This document shows, piece by piece, positions 54,738 through 63,427 of a DNA stretch of 64,000 bases. The position numbers and the translations under genes were made by a program. Origin of the DNA: Wenxinia saemankumensis (lineage in GTDB: Bacteria; Pseudomonadota; Alphaproteobacteria; Rhodobacterales; Rhodobacteraceae); assembly GCF_900141735.1 (NCBI RefSeq), contig NZ_FQYO01000003.1, forward strand, positions 310,001-374,000, written 5' to 3'. The first letter of the stretch is position 1; each line of letters begins with the position of its first letter. Below the pieces are notes generated by a model, which saw only the letters and a program-made list of their open reading frames with translations, did no database searches and was not told where the DNA came from.

Positions 54738-55336
54738 AGGCGGCATGGCGGCGCGGTCGCGCATCGGGGCGCCGCGCCCCGGCGGGGCCTCCGTCCGCTT
54801 GCCCGGCGCCGCCGCCCCGGTCCTGGCGCGGGCGCGGCGCCGTCGGGCGCAGGCGGCGGGGTCCCGGCGGTTGCCCGCAGCGACTACGAGGGCATCCCCT
54901 CTCCATAGGCAACGATGCGAGGCCGGTGCCGTTCGGACCGGACATCTGAAGGCGGCATGGCGGCAAGGTCGCGCATCGGGGCGCCGCGCCCCGGCGGGGC
55001 CTCCGTCCGCTTGCCCGGCGCCGCCGCCCCGGTCCTGGCGCGGGCGTGGCGCCGTCGGGCGCAGGCGGCGGGGTCCCGGCGGTTGCCCGCAGCGATTACG
55101 GGGGCATCCCCTCTCCATAGGCAACGATGCGAGGCCGGTGCCGTTCGGACCGGACATCTGAAGGCGGCATGGCGGCAAGGTCGCGCATCGGGGCGCCGCG
55201 CCCCGGCGGGGCCTCTGGCAGATCTCTCGGCCCCGCCGCCCCGGCCTCGGGCCCGGGCAGGGCGCCCGCTGACTCAGACGGCGAGAGTCCGGCGGTCACC
55301 CCGGACAGTCACGAGGGCAACCCCACTCCATCGGCA
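54701..55336 (+). repeat. Tandem 212-bp repeats carrying the DUF1643 gene tail
   Basis: Units begin at 54701, 54913 and 55125, exactly 212 bp apart. Units 1 and 2 differ at about five positions by eye; unit 3 is near-identical for its first 90 bases and then diverges. A degenerate fourth unit starts near 55337. Each unit opens with the codons for DARPVPFGPDI and a TGA, i.e. the 3' end of the DUF1643 gene, followed by about 175 bp of non-coding sequence. Confidence 0.9.
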
Positions 55337-55470
55337 GTGACGCAGGGCCGGTGCCGTTCGCGCAGGAGCCCGGAGGGCAGATGCCGGCACGGCCGCGCAC
55401 CCGGGGGACCGCTCCCAGGCAGGGCCTTCCGCCGCTTTCCGGTCGCAGCACACCGGGCGGTCCGGGCCCC
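55337..55470. other. Degenerate repeat remnant before the SDHAF4-like gene
   Basis: The rest of the 54738–55470 gap. GGCCGGTGCCGTTCG near 55347 and GCACGG...CGCGCACC later align loosely with the 212-bp unit, so this is a decayed fourth copy. No gene or terminator seen. Confidence 0.5.
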
Positions 55471-55674
55471 TCAGAAGTCGACGGCGATGCCCTTGCGTTC
55501 CCAGTCGCCGTAGCGCACCGGCTCGGGCCCGTCGCGGCCGCCGAGTTCGGGGGGCAGGTCGGGGCCGGTGGCGGCCCTGCGGCGGGCCTCCGCCTCCTGC
55601 AGCGCGCGGCGGGCGGCCTCCGGCAGGTCGGCGCGGGGGGCGGCGGGGCCGGGTGCCCGGGTCTCGTCGGTCAT
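55471..55674 (-). CDS. DUF1674 protein (SDHAF4-like succinate dehydrogenase assembly factor)
   Basis: 67 residues. The C-terminal motif GGRDGPEPVRYGDWERKGIA followed by VDF at the very end is the DUF1674 signature, shared with mitochondrial SDHAF4, which protects flavinylated SdhA before complex II assembly. The N-terminal half is Ala/Arg-rich and probably disordered. The sdh genes are not in this window. It is divergent from rsmB. Confidence 0.9.
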   Translation of the reverse strand: MTDETRAPGPAAPRADLPEAARRALQEAEARRRAATGPDLPPELGGRDGPEPVRYGDWERKGIAVDF

Positions 55675-55806
55675 GGTCTGGGCCTCCTGTCTGGCAATCG
55701 GCGGGCGGCTTCAAGGCGGGGCGCGTCGTTGCTATAGGGCGATATAGGTCCGGCGGGACCGCCGCTCAAACCCCCGCCGCCAGACTCTCCCGACGAAGGA
55801 TCGCCC

Positions 55807-57099
55807 ATGGCCCGCCCGAGCCGCCCCGCCCCGCCCGCCGCCCCCGCGGGGATCGCGCCGCGCCGTGCGGCGCTGGCGCTGCTGTCGGCGGTCATCGGCG
55901 AGGGGCGCACGCTGGCCGAGGCGATGCCCGCGGCGCTCTCGGCGCTCGACCCGGCGGACCGGGCGCGGGCGCAGCGGCTGGCGACGCAGACGCTGCGCGA
56001 TCTCGGCCGGGCCGACCGGCTGCTCGCCCCGTCGCTGACCCGGATGCCGCCGCTGGCGGTGCGCAACATCCTGCGTCTCGGGGCGGTCGAGCTGGCCCAT
56101 GGCGCGGCCTCGCACGGGGTGGTGAACGACCTCGTCGAGATCGCGGGGCGGGGCAAGCGGACGCGGCCGCTCAAGGGCCTCGTCAACGCGGTCCTGCGCA
56201 AGATCGCGCCCGAGGCGGAGGCGGCCTGGATCGACCTGCCGCCGCAGCGCCTGCCGAAATGGCTGCGCGGCCCGCTGGTCGAGGCCTGGGGCCGGGCCGA
56301 GATCGCGCGGATCGAGGCGGTGCACGGGGCGGTGCCGCCGCTCGACCTGACGCTGCGCGAGCCCGGCGGGCCGCTCGCCGCCAGCCTCGGGGGGGAGGAA
56401 CTGCCGACCGGCTCGCTCCGTCTCGTCGATGCCGGTCAGGTGAGCGCCCTGCCGGGATACGGGACCGGCGGGTTCTGGGTGCAGGACGCGGCCGCCGCGC
56501 TGCCGGCGCGGCTCCTGGCGCCGCGCGCGGGCGAGCGGGTGATCGACCTCTGCGCCGCGCCGGGCGGCAAGACGCTGCAGCTCGCCGCGGCCGGGGCACG
56601 GGTCACCGCGCTCGACCTGTCGGAGGCACGGCTGGGCCGCCTGCGCGAGAACCTCGCCCGGACCGGGCTGGAGGCGGAGGTGATCGCCGGCGACGCGCTG
56701 ATCCACGAGGGGCGCTACGACGCGGTGCTGCTCGACGCGCCCTGCTCGGCCACGGGCACGATCCGCCGCCACCCCGACCTGCCCTTCGCCCGCGACGGGG
56801 CCGGCATCTCGGAGCTGATCGCCCTGCAGGCGCGGATGATCGACCACGCGCTGACGCTGCTCCCGCCCGGCGGGCGCATGGTGTTCTGCACCTGCTCGCT
56901 CATCCCCGATGAGGGAGAGGTCCAGGTCGAGGAGGCGCTGGCCCGACACCCGGGACTGGAGGTCGTCCCGCCCGGGGCGGACTGGGTCGACCCGGCCTGG
57001 CGCTCGTCCGAGGGCGGGCTGCGGATCCTGCCGTCGCACTGGGCGGACCGGGGCGGCATCGACGGGTTCTACATGGCGCTCCTGCGCAAGCCCGGCTAG
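55807..57099 (+). CDS. rsmB: 16S rRNA cytosine-C5 methyltransferase (RsmB type)
   Basis: 430 residues: an N-terminal NusB-like domain (about 15–140; ARRAALALLSAV... region and HGVVNDLVEIAGRGKR) and a C-terminal SAM methyltransferase. Motif I is VIDLCAAPGGKTLQLA, motif IV is LLDAPCSATGTIRRHPD (catalytic region PC) and motif VI is FCTCSLIPDEGE (second Cys). It methylates C967 of 16S rRNA in E. coli numbering. Followed by a coupled-distance heparinase-like gene 44 bases on. Confidence 0.93.
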   Translation: MARPSRPAPPAAPAGIAPRRAALALLSAVIGEGRTLAEAMPAALSALDPADRARAQRLATQTLRDLGRADRLLAPSLTRMPPLAVRNILRLGAVELAHGAASHGVVNDLVEIAGRGKRTRPLKGLVNAVLRKIAPEAEAAWIDLPPQRLPKWLRGPLVEAWGRAEIARIEAVHGAVPPLDLTLREPGGPLAASLGGEELPTGSLRLVDAGQVSALPGYGTGGFWVQDAAAALPARLLAPRAGERVIDLCAAPGGKTLQLAAAGARVTALDLSEARLGRLRENLARTGLEAEVIAGDALIHEGRYDAVLLDAPCSATGTIRRHPDLPFARDGAGISELIALQARMIDHALTLLPPGGRMVFCTCSLIPDEGEVQVEEALARHPGLEVVPPGADWVDPAWRSSEGGLRILPSHWADRGGIDGFYMALLRKPG

Positions 57100-57142
57100 G
57101 GTCCGCAGGTTTCCCGGACTTTTGCGGGCAGGAAGGGCAGGC

Positions 57143-58891
57143 GTGGCGAGAGGCGAGAGATGGGCGGCCCACTGGGCGCGGTTCCTCGACCGCCGCGCGG
57201 CGCGCCGGGCGGTCCGGCGGGGCCGGCCCGCCCCCCTGGTCGGCATCCCCGAGCCGCGCCTCCTGGGCCGGGTCGATCAGGGACGGCGGATGCTGGAGGG
57301 GCGTTTCCTGCTGGGGGGCGCGGCGATCGAGGCGCCGGGCGCCGCGATCTGGGACGTCGCGGCGGAGGAGGGGCCGGCCCGCGACGCGGCGCAGGGCTTC
57401 CTCTGGCTGGACGATCTCGCCGCGCTGGGAGGCGAGGCCGCCCGCGGGCGCGCGCAGGACTGGACCTTCCGCTGGATCGACGCGGCGGGGCGGGGCAGGG
57501 GGCCCGGCTGGACCGTGCCGCTGACCGCGCGGCGGGTGATCCGCTGGATCGACCACGCGCCCTTCCTGCTGCAGGGCCGGGGGGCGGAGGACGAGGCCCG
57601 CTTCTTCCGCTTGCTGGTCGCGCAGGTCCATTTCCTCGCCCAGCGCTGGCCCGCCGGCCCGGCCGGGCTGCCCCGGATCGAGGCGCTGGCCGCCATCGTC
57701 TATGCCGGCCTGGCGCTGCAGGGGCAGGACGGGATGGCCGGCCCCGCCCTGGCGGCGCTGGCACAGGAGAGCATGCGCCAGGTCGATGCGGGCGGGGGGC
57801 TCGCCAGCCGCAATCCCGAGGACCTGCTGCAGGTGCTGACGCTGCTCAACCGCGCCGTCCTCGCCGCCGCCGAGGCGGACCGCGCGGTGCCCGAGCCCGT
57901 GACCGCCGCCATCCACCGCATCGTCCCGGCCCTGCGCACCCTGCGCCATTCCGACGGCGCCCTCGCCCGGTTCCATGGCGGGGGGCGGGGAAACGAGGGG
58001 CGGCTCGACCACGCCCTCGCCGCGGCCGGGCGGCGCGGCGCCCGGGCCGAGGCGGCCGCGATGGGGTTTCGCCGCCTGTCGGGCGGCCGCACGACGCTGA
58101 TCGTCGACGCCGCGCCCCCGCCCATCGGCCTCGCCTCGGCCGAGGGCCATGCCTCGACCCTCGCCTTCGAGCTGACCTCGGCCCGGCGGCCGCTGATCGT
58201 CAATTGCGGCTCGGGCCGGACCTTCGGCCGCGACTGGCGCCGGGCGGGGCGGGCGACCCCCTCCCATTCCACCCTGGGGATCGACGGCGTCTCCTCGGCG
58301 CGGCTGGCGCCCGAGGGGACGGGCAACGCCGCCGGCTGGCTGGCGGAGGGCCCCGGCCGGGTTCAGGCGGTGTCGTCCGATCTGGGCGACGGAACGCGGC
58401 TGGAGCTGAGCCATGACGGCTGGCGCGGCAGCCACGGGCTGACCCATGCCCGCACGCTGGACCTCGGCTCCGACGGGCGCGCGCTGGTGGGCGAGGACAT
58501 CCTCACCACGCTGTCGGACGCCGACGCGCAGCGCTTCGACCGGGTGATGCAGAAGACCGGGATGCAGGGCATCGCCTTCTCGATCCGGTTCCACCTGCAT
58601 CCCGATGTCGAGGCCGAGCTCGATACCGGCGGCGCCGCGGTGCTGCTGCACCTCGTCTCGGGCGAGGACTGGCTGTTCCAGGGGGAACCCGGCGCGCGGC
58701 TGACGCTGGAGCGGTCGGTCTACCTCGAATCCGGGCGGCCGCGGCCCCGTGCCACGCAGCAGGTGGTTTTATCCGGCCGCACCTTGGCCTATGCGACGCG
58801 CATGCGCTGGTCGCTGGCCAAGACGCACGACACGCCGGACGCGGTGCGCGACACCGCCCCGATGACAACATGGGACGAGGACGACGCCTGA
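57143..58891 (+). CDS. Heparinase II/III-like protein
   Basis: 582 residues from a GTG start preceded by GGAAGGG. An alpha/alpha-barrel-like region (about 1–330) is followed by the beta-sheet Heparinase II/III domain with FRRLSGGRTTLIVDAAPPP, NCGSGRTFGRDW and PSHSTLGIDGVSSARL. Family lyases degrade acidic polysaccharides; this subgroup between rsmB and purH is widespread in Rhodobacterales, where its substrate is not known. No signal peptide visible. The longer frame into rsmB is rejected because that sequence is rsmB coding. Confidence 0.88.
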   Translation: MARGERWAAHWARFLDRRAARRAVRRGRPAPLVGIPEPRLLGRVDQGRRMLEGRFLLGGAAIEAPGAAIWDVAAEEGPARDAAQGFLWLDDLAALGGEAARGRAQDWTFRWIDAAGRGRGPGWTVPLTARRVIRWIDHAPFLLQGRGAEDEARFFRLLVAQVHFLAQRWPAGPAGLPRIEALAAIVYAGLALQGQDGMAGPALAALAQESMRQVDAGGGLASRNPEDLLQVLTLLNRAVLAAAEADRAVPEPVTAAIHRIVPALRTLRHSDGALARFHGGGRGNEGRLDHALAAAGRRGARAEAAAMGFRRLSGGRTTLIVDAAPPPIGLASAEGHASTLAFELTSARRPLIVNCGSGRTFGRDWRRAGRATPSHSTLGIDGVSSARLAPEGTGNAAGWLAEGPGRVQAVSSDLGDGTRLELSHDGWRGSHGLTHARTLDLGSDGRALVGEDILTTLSDADAQRFDRVMQKTGMQGIAFSIRFHLHPDVEAELDTGGAAVLLHLVSGEDWLFQGEPGARLTLERSVYLESGRPRPRATQQVVLSGRTLAYATRMRWSLAKTHDTPDAVRDTAPMTTWDEDDA

Positions 58892-58942
58892 CCGCCGCCC
58901 GCCCGAGGCCCCGGGCCGACGCCCGCTTCCGAGGATCCGCCG

Positions 58943-60568
58943 ATGACCGTCACCGCCATCTCCGCCACCAGGACAGAGGCCGCCCCGGTGCGGCGGGCCC
59001 TGATCTCCGTCTCCGACAAGACCGGGCTGACCGACCTGGCCGCCGCCCTCGCCGCGCGCGGGGTCGAGATCCTGTCGACCGGCGGCTCGGCCGGGGCGCT
59101 GCGGCAGGCGGGCATCGCGGTGCGGGACGTGGCCGAGGTGACGGGCTTTCCCGAGGTGATGGACGGCCGCGTCAAGACGCTGCACCCGAACGTGCATGGC
59201 GGGCTGCTGGCCGCCCGGTCGAACGACGAGCACCGCGCCGCGATGGCGGCGCACGGCATTCCCGAGATCGACCTGCTCGTCGTGAACCTCTACCCGTTCG
59301 AGGACACGCTGGCCGGGGGCGCCGATGCCGCCACGATCGTCGAGAACATCGACATCGGCGGCCCCGCCATGATCCGCGCGGCGGCCAAGAACCACAACGA
59401 CGTCACCGTCATCGTGGACCCGCAGGATTACGAGGGCCTGCTGGCCGAGCTCGAGGCGCAGGACGGCGCCACGTCGCGCGCCTTCCGCGAGCGGATGGCG
59501 CTCACCGCCTTCTCGCGCACCGCCGCCTACGACGCCGCCGTGTCGGGCTGGATGGCCGGCGCCTTCGCGCAGGGGCAGCCGCGCCGCCGCGCCTTCGCCG
59601 GCACGCTGCGGCAGGGGCTGCGCTACGGCGAGAATCCGCACCAGTCGGCCGCCTTCTACGCGGACGGCTCGGCCCGCCCCGGCGTCGCCACGGCGACGCA
59701 GCTGCAGGGCAAGGAGCTGTCCTACAACAACATCAACGATACCGACGCCGCCTACGAGCTGGTGGCCGAGTTCGGCGGGGAAGGGCCGGGGGACCGTCCC
59801 GCCTGCGTCATCGTCAAGCATGCCAATCCCTGCGGCGTCGCGCTGGGCGACACTCCGCGCGAGGCCTGGTCCCGCGCCTTCGACTGCGACCGCACCTCGG
59901 CCTTCGGCGGGATCGTCGCGCTCAACCGTCCGCTCGACGGCGAGACGGCCGAGGAGATCGCCCGGATCTTCACCGAGGTCGTGATCGCCCCCGGCGCCGA
60001 CGAGGAGGCCCGCCGCATCCTGTCGGCCAAGAAGAACGTGCGCCTGCTGGTCACCGACGGCCTGCCCGACCCGCGCGCCGGCGGCCCGGCCTGGCGGCAG
60101 GTCTCGGGCGGGATGCTGGTGCAGGACCGCGATACCGGCTTCGTGGCGCGCGATGCGCTGAAGCTGGCGACGAAGGCCGCCCCGACCGAGGCGCAGCTCG
60201 ACGACCTGATGTTCGCCTGGACCGTGGCCAAGCACGTGAAGTCCAACGCCATCGTCTATGCGCGGGACGGACAGACCGTCGGCATCGGCGCGGGCCAGAT
60301 GAGCCGGCTCGACAGCGCGATGATCGCCGCGGCGAAGGCCGGCCGCATGGCCGAGGCGCTGGGCCTTTCCGAGAGCCCGGTGAAGGGCGCGGCCGTCGCC
60401 TCCGACGCGTTCTTCCCCTTCGCCGACGGTCTGCTGGAGGCGGTGGAGGCCGGCGCGACCTGCGTCATCCAGCCGGGCGGGTCGATGCGCGACGACGAGG
60501 TGATCGCCGCCGCCGACGCCCACGGCATCGCGATGGTGCTGACCGGCATGCGCCACTTCCGGCACTAG
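58943..60568 (+). CDS. purH: Bifunctional AICAR transformylase/IMP cyclohydrolase
   Basis: 541 residues; last two steps of IMP synthesis. The N-terminal MGS-like IMP cyclohydrolase domain shows [15 protein letters not shown] and [17 protein letters not shown]; the transformylase domain shows [29 protein letters not shown] and [11 protein letters not shown]. Start preceded by GAGGA. lspA follows 10 bases later, so they are co-transcribed. Confidence 0.97.
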   Translation: MTVTAISATRTEAAPVRRALISVSDKTGLTDLAAALAARGVEILSTGGSAGALRQAGIAVRDVAEVTGFPEVMDGRVKTLHPNVHGGLLAARSNDEHRAAMAAHGIPEIDLLVVNLYPFEDTLAGGADAATIVENIDIGGPAMIRAAAKNHNDVTVIVDPQDYEGLLAELEAQDGATSRAFRERMALTAFSRTAAYDAAVSGWMAGAFAQGQPRRRAFAGTLRQGLRYGENPHQSAAFYADGSARPGVATATQLQGKELSYNNINDTDAAYELVAEFGGEGPGDRPACVIVKHANPCGVALGDTPREAWSRAFDCDRTSAFGGIVALNRPLDGETAEEIARIFTEVVIAPGADEEARRILSAKKNVRLLVTDGLPDPRAGGPAWRQVSGGMLVQDRDTGFVARDALKLATKAAPTEAQLDDLMFAWTVAKHVKSNAIVYARDGQTVGIGAGQMSRLDSAMIAAAKAGRMAEALGLSESPVKGAAVASDAFFPFADGLLEAVEAGATCVIQPGGSMRDDEVIAAADAHGIAMVLTGMRHFRH

Positions 60569-60578
60569 GGGTCCGTCG

Positions 60579-61115
60579 ATGCGTCTCACCCTCTGGACGG
60601 CGCTGGTCGTCTTCGTCGTCGACCAGCTCACGAAATACGTCGTGGTCCACCTGCTGAACCTCGCCCAGCGGCAGGCGATCGACGTCTTTCCGCCCTTTCT
60701 CAACTTCCGCATGGCATGGAACCGGGGGGTCAATTTCGGCCTTCTCTCGGGCGCCGACATGCGCTGGGTGCTGATCGCCATCGCGGTCGGCGTCTCGGCG
60801 CTGGTGCTCGTCTGGGTCTGGCGCGGCCAGGGCAGCCGCTGGATGCACCTCTCGGCCGGGCTGCTGGTCGGCGGGGCGCTGGGCAACGTGCTGGACCGGC
60901 TGCTCTACGGCGCGGTCGCCGACTTCCTGAACATGAGCTGCTGCGGCATCGACAATCCCTTCGCCTTCAACGTCGCGGACATCGCCGTCTTCGCCGGGGC
61001 GCTGGGGCTCGTCTTCTTCACCGGGGACGGGCCGGACGGGCGGGGCCGGGAGGGGCGGGACGGGGAGGGCAAGCGGACGCGCGCGGCGAAGCCCGCCCCG
61101 CGCGGCAGGACGTGA
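60579..61115 (+). CDS. lspA: Lipoprotein signal peptidase (signal peptidase II)
   Basis: 178 residues, four membrane helices. Aspartyl protease motifs: AWNRGVNFGLLSG, the region LGNVLDRLLYGAVADFLNM (first Asp) and FNVADIAVFAG (second Asp). It cleaves lipoprotein signal peptides at the lipobox, including those of the lipoproteins in this window. The tail from residue 150 on is highly charged Gly/Arg-rich, longer than usual. Very close downstream of purH. Confidence 0.95.
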   Translation: MRLTLWTALVVFVVDQLTKYVVVHLLNLAQRQAIDVFPPFLNFRMAWNRGVNFGLLSGADMRWVLIAIAVGVSALVLVWVWRGQGSRWMHLSAGLLVGGALGNVLDRLLYGAVADFLNMSCCGIDNPFAFNVADIAVFAGALGLVFFTGDGPDGRGREGRDGEGKRTRAAKPAPRGRT

Positions 61116-61168
61116 CCCGGGCGCCGAGGACGGCTATGACCGGGGGCGAGGACGAGACGGGGGACGGC

Positions 61169-61669
61169 ATGAGACGGACGGGACGAGCGATCGGAGCGGC
61201 GCTGGCACTCGGCGCGCTGACGGCCTGCGCCGGCGGGACCGACGGGTTGCGCGTGCTGGAGAGCCCCAGCGCGGGGCCCGACGAGTTCTCGGTCGTGCCG
61301 CAGCGGCCCCTCCAGATGCCCCCCGGCACCGCGCTTCCGCCGCCCGACCCGGCCGCCGGCAACCGCGCCGATCCCGCCCCGCTGGTCGAGGCGCAGATCG
61401 TGCTGGGCGGCGATCCGCAGGCGGCCGGCGGCGGGATCCCGGCCCGCGACGCGGCGCTGCTCGCCGCGACCGGCGGCGCCGATCCGGCGATCCGGCGGAG
61501 CCTTGCGCAGGAGGACGCGGCCTTCCGGTCCCGCGCGGCGGCCTTCGCCCTGTTCGGAGGCGACCGCTACTACCAGGCCTATGCCGGCCAGGCGCTCGAC
61601 GCCTATGCCGAGCTCGAGCGATTCCGCGCCGCCGGGATCGCCGTGCCGAGCGCGCCGCCCCGCGAATAG
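61169..61669 (+). CDS. DUF3035 lipoprotein
   Basis: 166 residues. Signal peptide with lipobox LTAC (Cys about 20). The mature part starts with RVLESPSAGPDEFSVVPQRP followed by LQMPPGTALPPP, the hallmark of DUF3035, a Rhodobacterales lipoprotein family of unknown function that regularly follows lspA. ATG 61169 gives a normal signal peptide; an in-frame ATG at 61136 has a GAGGA site but adds an acidic stretch before it. Ends with a helical FGGDRYYQAYAGQALDAYAE region. Confidence 0.82.
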   Translation: MRRTGRAIGAALALGALTACAGGTDGLRVLESPSAGPDEFSVVPQRPLQMPPGTALPPPDPAAGNRADPAPLVEAQIVLGGDPQAAGGGIPARDAALLAATGGADPAIRRSLAQEDAAFRSRAAAFALFGGDRYYQAYAGQALDAYAELERFRAAGIAVPSAPPRE

Positions 61670-62078
61670 GCCGCGCCGCAATCCGGCCGGCGCCTCCACC
61701 CGGGGGCGATCGCCAGACGCGAGCCGGCGACCCGAGGATCGGTGGCGAAGCGCCGGGGGCGGGGGCCATGCCGCCCACTCCGCCGGTCCATCGGGCGGGG
61801 GTGGGCGACCCGTTCGCCGCGCGGTCGGGTGGTCAGGCTGGGGTGGGTTCAACCCACCCTACGCGCGGCCGTGGGGCTGGGGTGGGTTCAACCCACCCTA
61901 CGGGCGGCCGTGGGGCTGGGGTGGGTGCAACCCACCCTATGCACGGTCGTGGGGCCGGGGTGGGTGCAACCCACCCTACGCCTTGCCTTGTAGGGTGGGT
62001 TGCACCCACCCCGGTCCCGCAAATCCATGTTGTTCCGCGTAGGGTGGGTCGCACCCCCCCACTTGCGCTCCCGCCGCG
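61670..62078. other. Repeat-filled gap between DUF3035 and the zinc-ribbon gene
   Basis: 409 bp with no supported gene. The middle holds the palindromic repeat cluster (see next entry); bases 61670–61840 show nothing recognisable. The two flanking genes converge here, so the hairpins may also serve as transcript ends. Confidence 0.5.
61841..62062. repeat. Cluster of GGGTGGGT...ACCCACCCTAC palindromic repeats
   Basis: Four direct units GGGTGGGTTCAACCCACCCT or GGGTGGGTGCAACCCACCCT begin at 61841, 61880, 61919 and 61958, exactly 39 bp apart, each a hairpin of 7-bp arms. Two inverted units follow at 61990–62012 and 62039–62062 (the second degenerate). GTGGGGC/CGGTCGTGGGGC spacers separate the direct units. 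This resembles extragenic palindromic (REP-like) elements found in many GC-rich genomes. Confidence 0.9.
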
Positions 62079-63203
62079 TCAGGCCGCGTCCGGTCCCTCG
62101 TCGATCAGCCCCTGCAGCGACAGGTCGACCCAGAGTCGCAGGCGGTCCACCGCGTCGGAATAATCGGCCAGGGCGGGTGCGAGGGCGGGGAGGCGCTCGG
62201 CGATCTGCGGCGCGTAGAGGTAGATCAGCGCCAGCACCGCCGCGATCAGCAGCACGAGGCCGAAGCCGAGGCGGAAGCCGTGGCGCCAGGTACGCTCGGA
62301 GGTCTCGGCCGGGGTCTCGTGATCCTCGGCGGCGCGGGCCTGGCGCTGCGCGGCGCGGCGCGCCTCGGGTTCGAGCGTCGAGTTGATCTCGTCGATATCG
62401 GGCAGGCGGCCGCCGCGCCCGGTGGGGGCCGGGCCGCCCGGCACGGCGGCGGCGATCGGCGGGACCGGCTCGCCCTTCATCCGCGCCATGCGGCGGCGCG
62501 CCTCCTCGGAATGCTGGCCCTCGGCCTCGGCCGCGCTGGGGGCGGTCGCGGCCTGCGGCGCGTCCTGTCCCTCTGCCTCCGGCGCCGGACTCGGGGCCGG
62601 GGCCGGGGCCGGCGCCGGGGCGGGGGCCGGGGGATCGGTCAGGCCGAGATCGGGCTGCGATTCGATCGGCGCGGCACCGGCGCGGCGGCGGCGTTCCAGC
62701 TCCGCCTCCTCGCGCAGGATGCGCTGCACCTCGGGCGAGAGCGCCCGGCCGGACGGGCCCGCGGCTGCCGGGGACGTGCCGCTCGTCCCTGCCTCGGCAG
62801 GCGCGTCGTCGGTCGCGTCCCCTGCGGCGCCGGCGGGGGCGTCCCCCTCCCGCGCGGATGGCTGGGCGGCGCCCTCCGCCGGATGGGCGCGCGGCGCGCT
62901 CGCCGGGCGCTTCTCCGCCGGGGCGCTCTCGTCGTCCTCGTCGTCCTGCGTCCGTTCGTCGCCCCAGCCGTCCTCGGGGCCTGGCGGGACCGTGTCGGGC
63001 ACGGGCCGCGGATCGGGTTCGGCGGCGGGCGGGGCGGGCGGCGGCTCGGGCGCGGCATCCGGGGCCGGCGCGGCCGCGCCGCCATCGGCCGGGACGAACC
63101 AGATCTGCCCGCAATTGGAGCATTGCACGTCGCGCCCCGCCTGCGGGATCGCGTCGTCGGGCACCTCGTATTGCGCCGCGCAATTGGGACAGCTCAGTCG
63201 CAT
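62079..63203 (-). CDS. Zinc-ribbon (MJ0042-type) membrane protein
   Basis: 374 residues. An N-terminal zinc ribbon: LSCPNCAAQYEVPDD and VQCSNCGQIWFVP (four Cys), a long disordered Pro/Ala/Glu linker (about 40–290), one membrane helix near residue 315 (LGFGLVLLIAAVLALIYLY) and a short C-terminal domain LADYSDAVDRLRLWVDL. Family members have the cytosolic zinc ribbon and a membrane anchor; function unknown. It is divergent from ftsE, with which such genes often neighbour in Rhodobacterales. Confidence 0.85.
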   Translation of the reverse strand: MRLSCPNCAAQYEVPDDAIPQAGRDVQCSNCGQIWFVPADGGAAAPAPDAAPEPPPAPPAAEPDPRPVPDTVPPGPEDGWGDERTQDDEDDESAPAEKRPASAPRAHPAEGAAQPSAREGDAPAGAAGDATDDAPAEAGTSGTSPAAAGPSGRALSPEVQRILREEAELERRRRAGAAPIESQPDLGLTDPPAPAPAPAPAPAPSPAPEAEGQDAPQAATAPSAAEAEGQHSEEARRRMARMKGEPVPPIAAAVPGGPAPTGRGGRLPDIDEINSTLEPEARRAAQRQARAAEDHETPAETSERTWRHGFRLGFGLVLLIAAVLALIYLYAPQIAERLPALAPALADYSDAVDRLRLWVDLSLQGLIDEGPDAA

Positions 63204-63255
63204 CTGGTCCTTCGGCCTTCGGTCCCCGGGCCGGGGCGTCCGGCATCCTGCTCAC

Positions 63256-63278
63256 ATCGTTGGCGAAACGCTAACGAT
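63256..63278. promoter_or_regulatory. Inverted repeat upstream of ftsE and the zinc-ribbon gene
   Basis: ATCGTTGGCG (63256–63265) and CGCTAACGAT (63269–63278), 10-bp arms with one mismatch and a 3-bp centre, in the 224-bp divergent gap. It is one of the few A/T-containing palindromes of the region and lies 53 bp from the zinc-ribbon start and 150 bp from ftsE. Confidence 0.4.
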
Positions 63279-63427
63279 CCCTCGCTCCCGTTCCAAGCGC
63301 TTCCCCGGCCCGCGCAGGGACAGATTGCGCCCGCGCGACCTTTTCGGCACAAGGCGCGCAGGACGGCTTCGGCGCCCGGGGCACCGCGCGCGCCGGCCGC
63401 ACGATGTCCGTTGCCGGGGGACCAGGG

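Noticed and set aside
54344-55161. Overlapping plus-strand frames in the 212-bp repeats considered as genes or pseudogenes
   Set aside because: They exist because the repeat unit keeps the DUF1643 tail frame; no start signals or domains of their own. Treated as repeats.
58769-60886. 705-codon minus-strand frame opposite purH
   Set aside because: Antisense shadow; purH and lspA account for the coding signal.
61841-62062. CRISPR array
   Set aside because: Units are palindromic with 39-bp phasing, spacers are nearly identical, and no cas genes are present.
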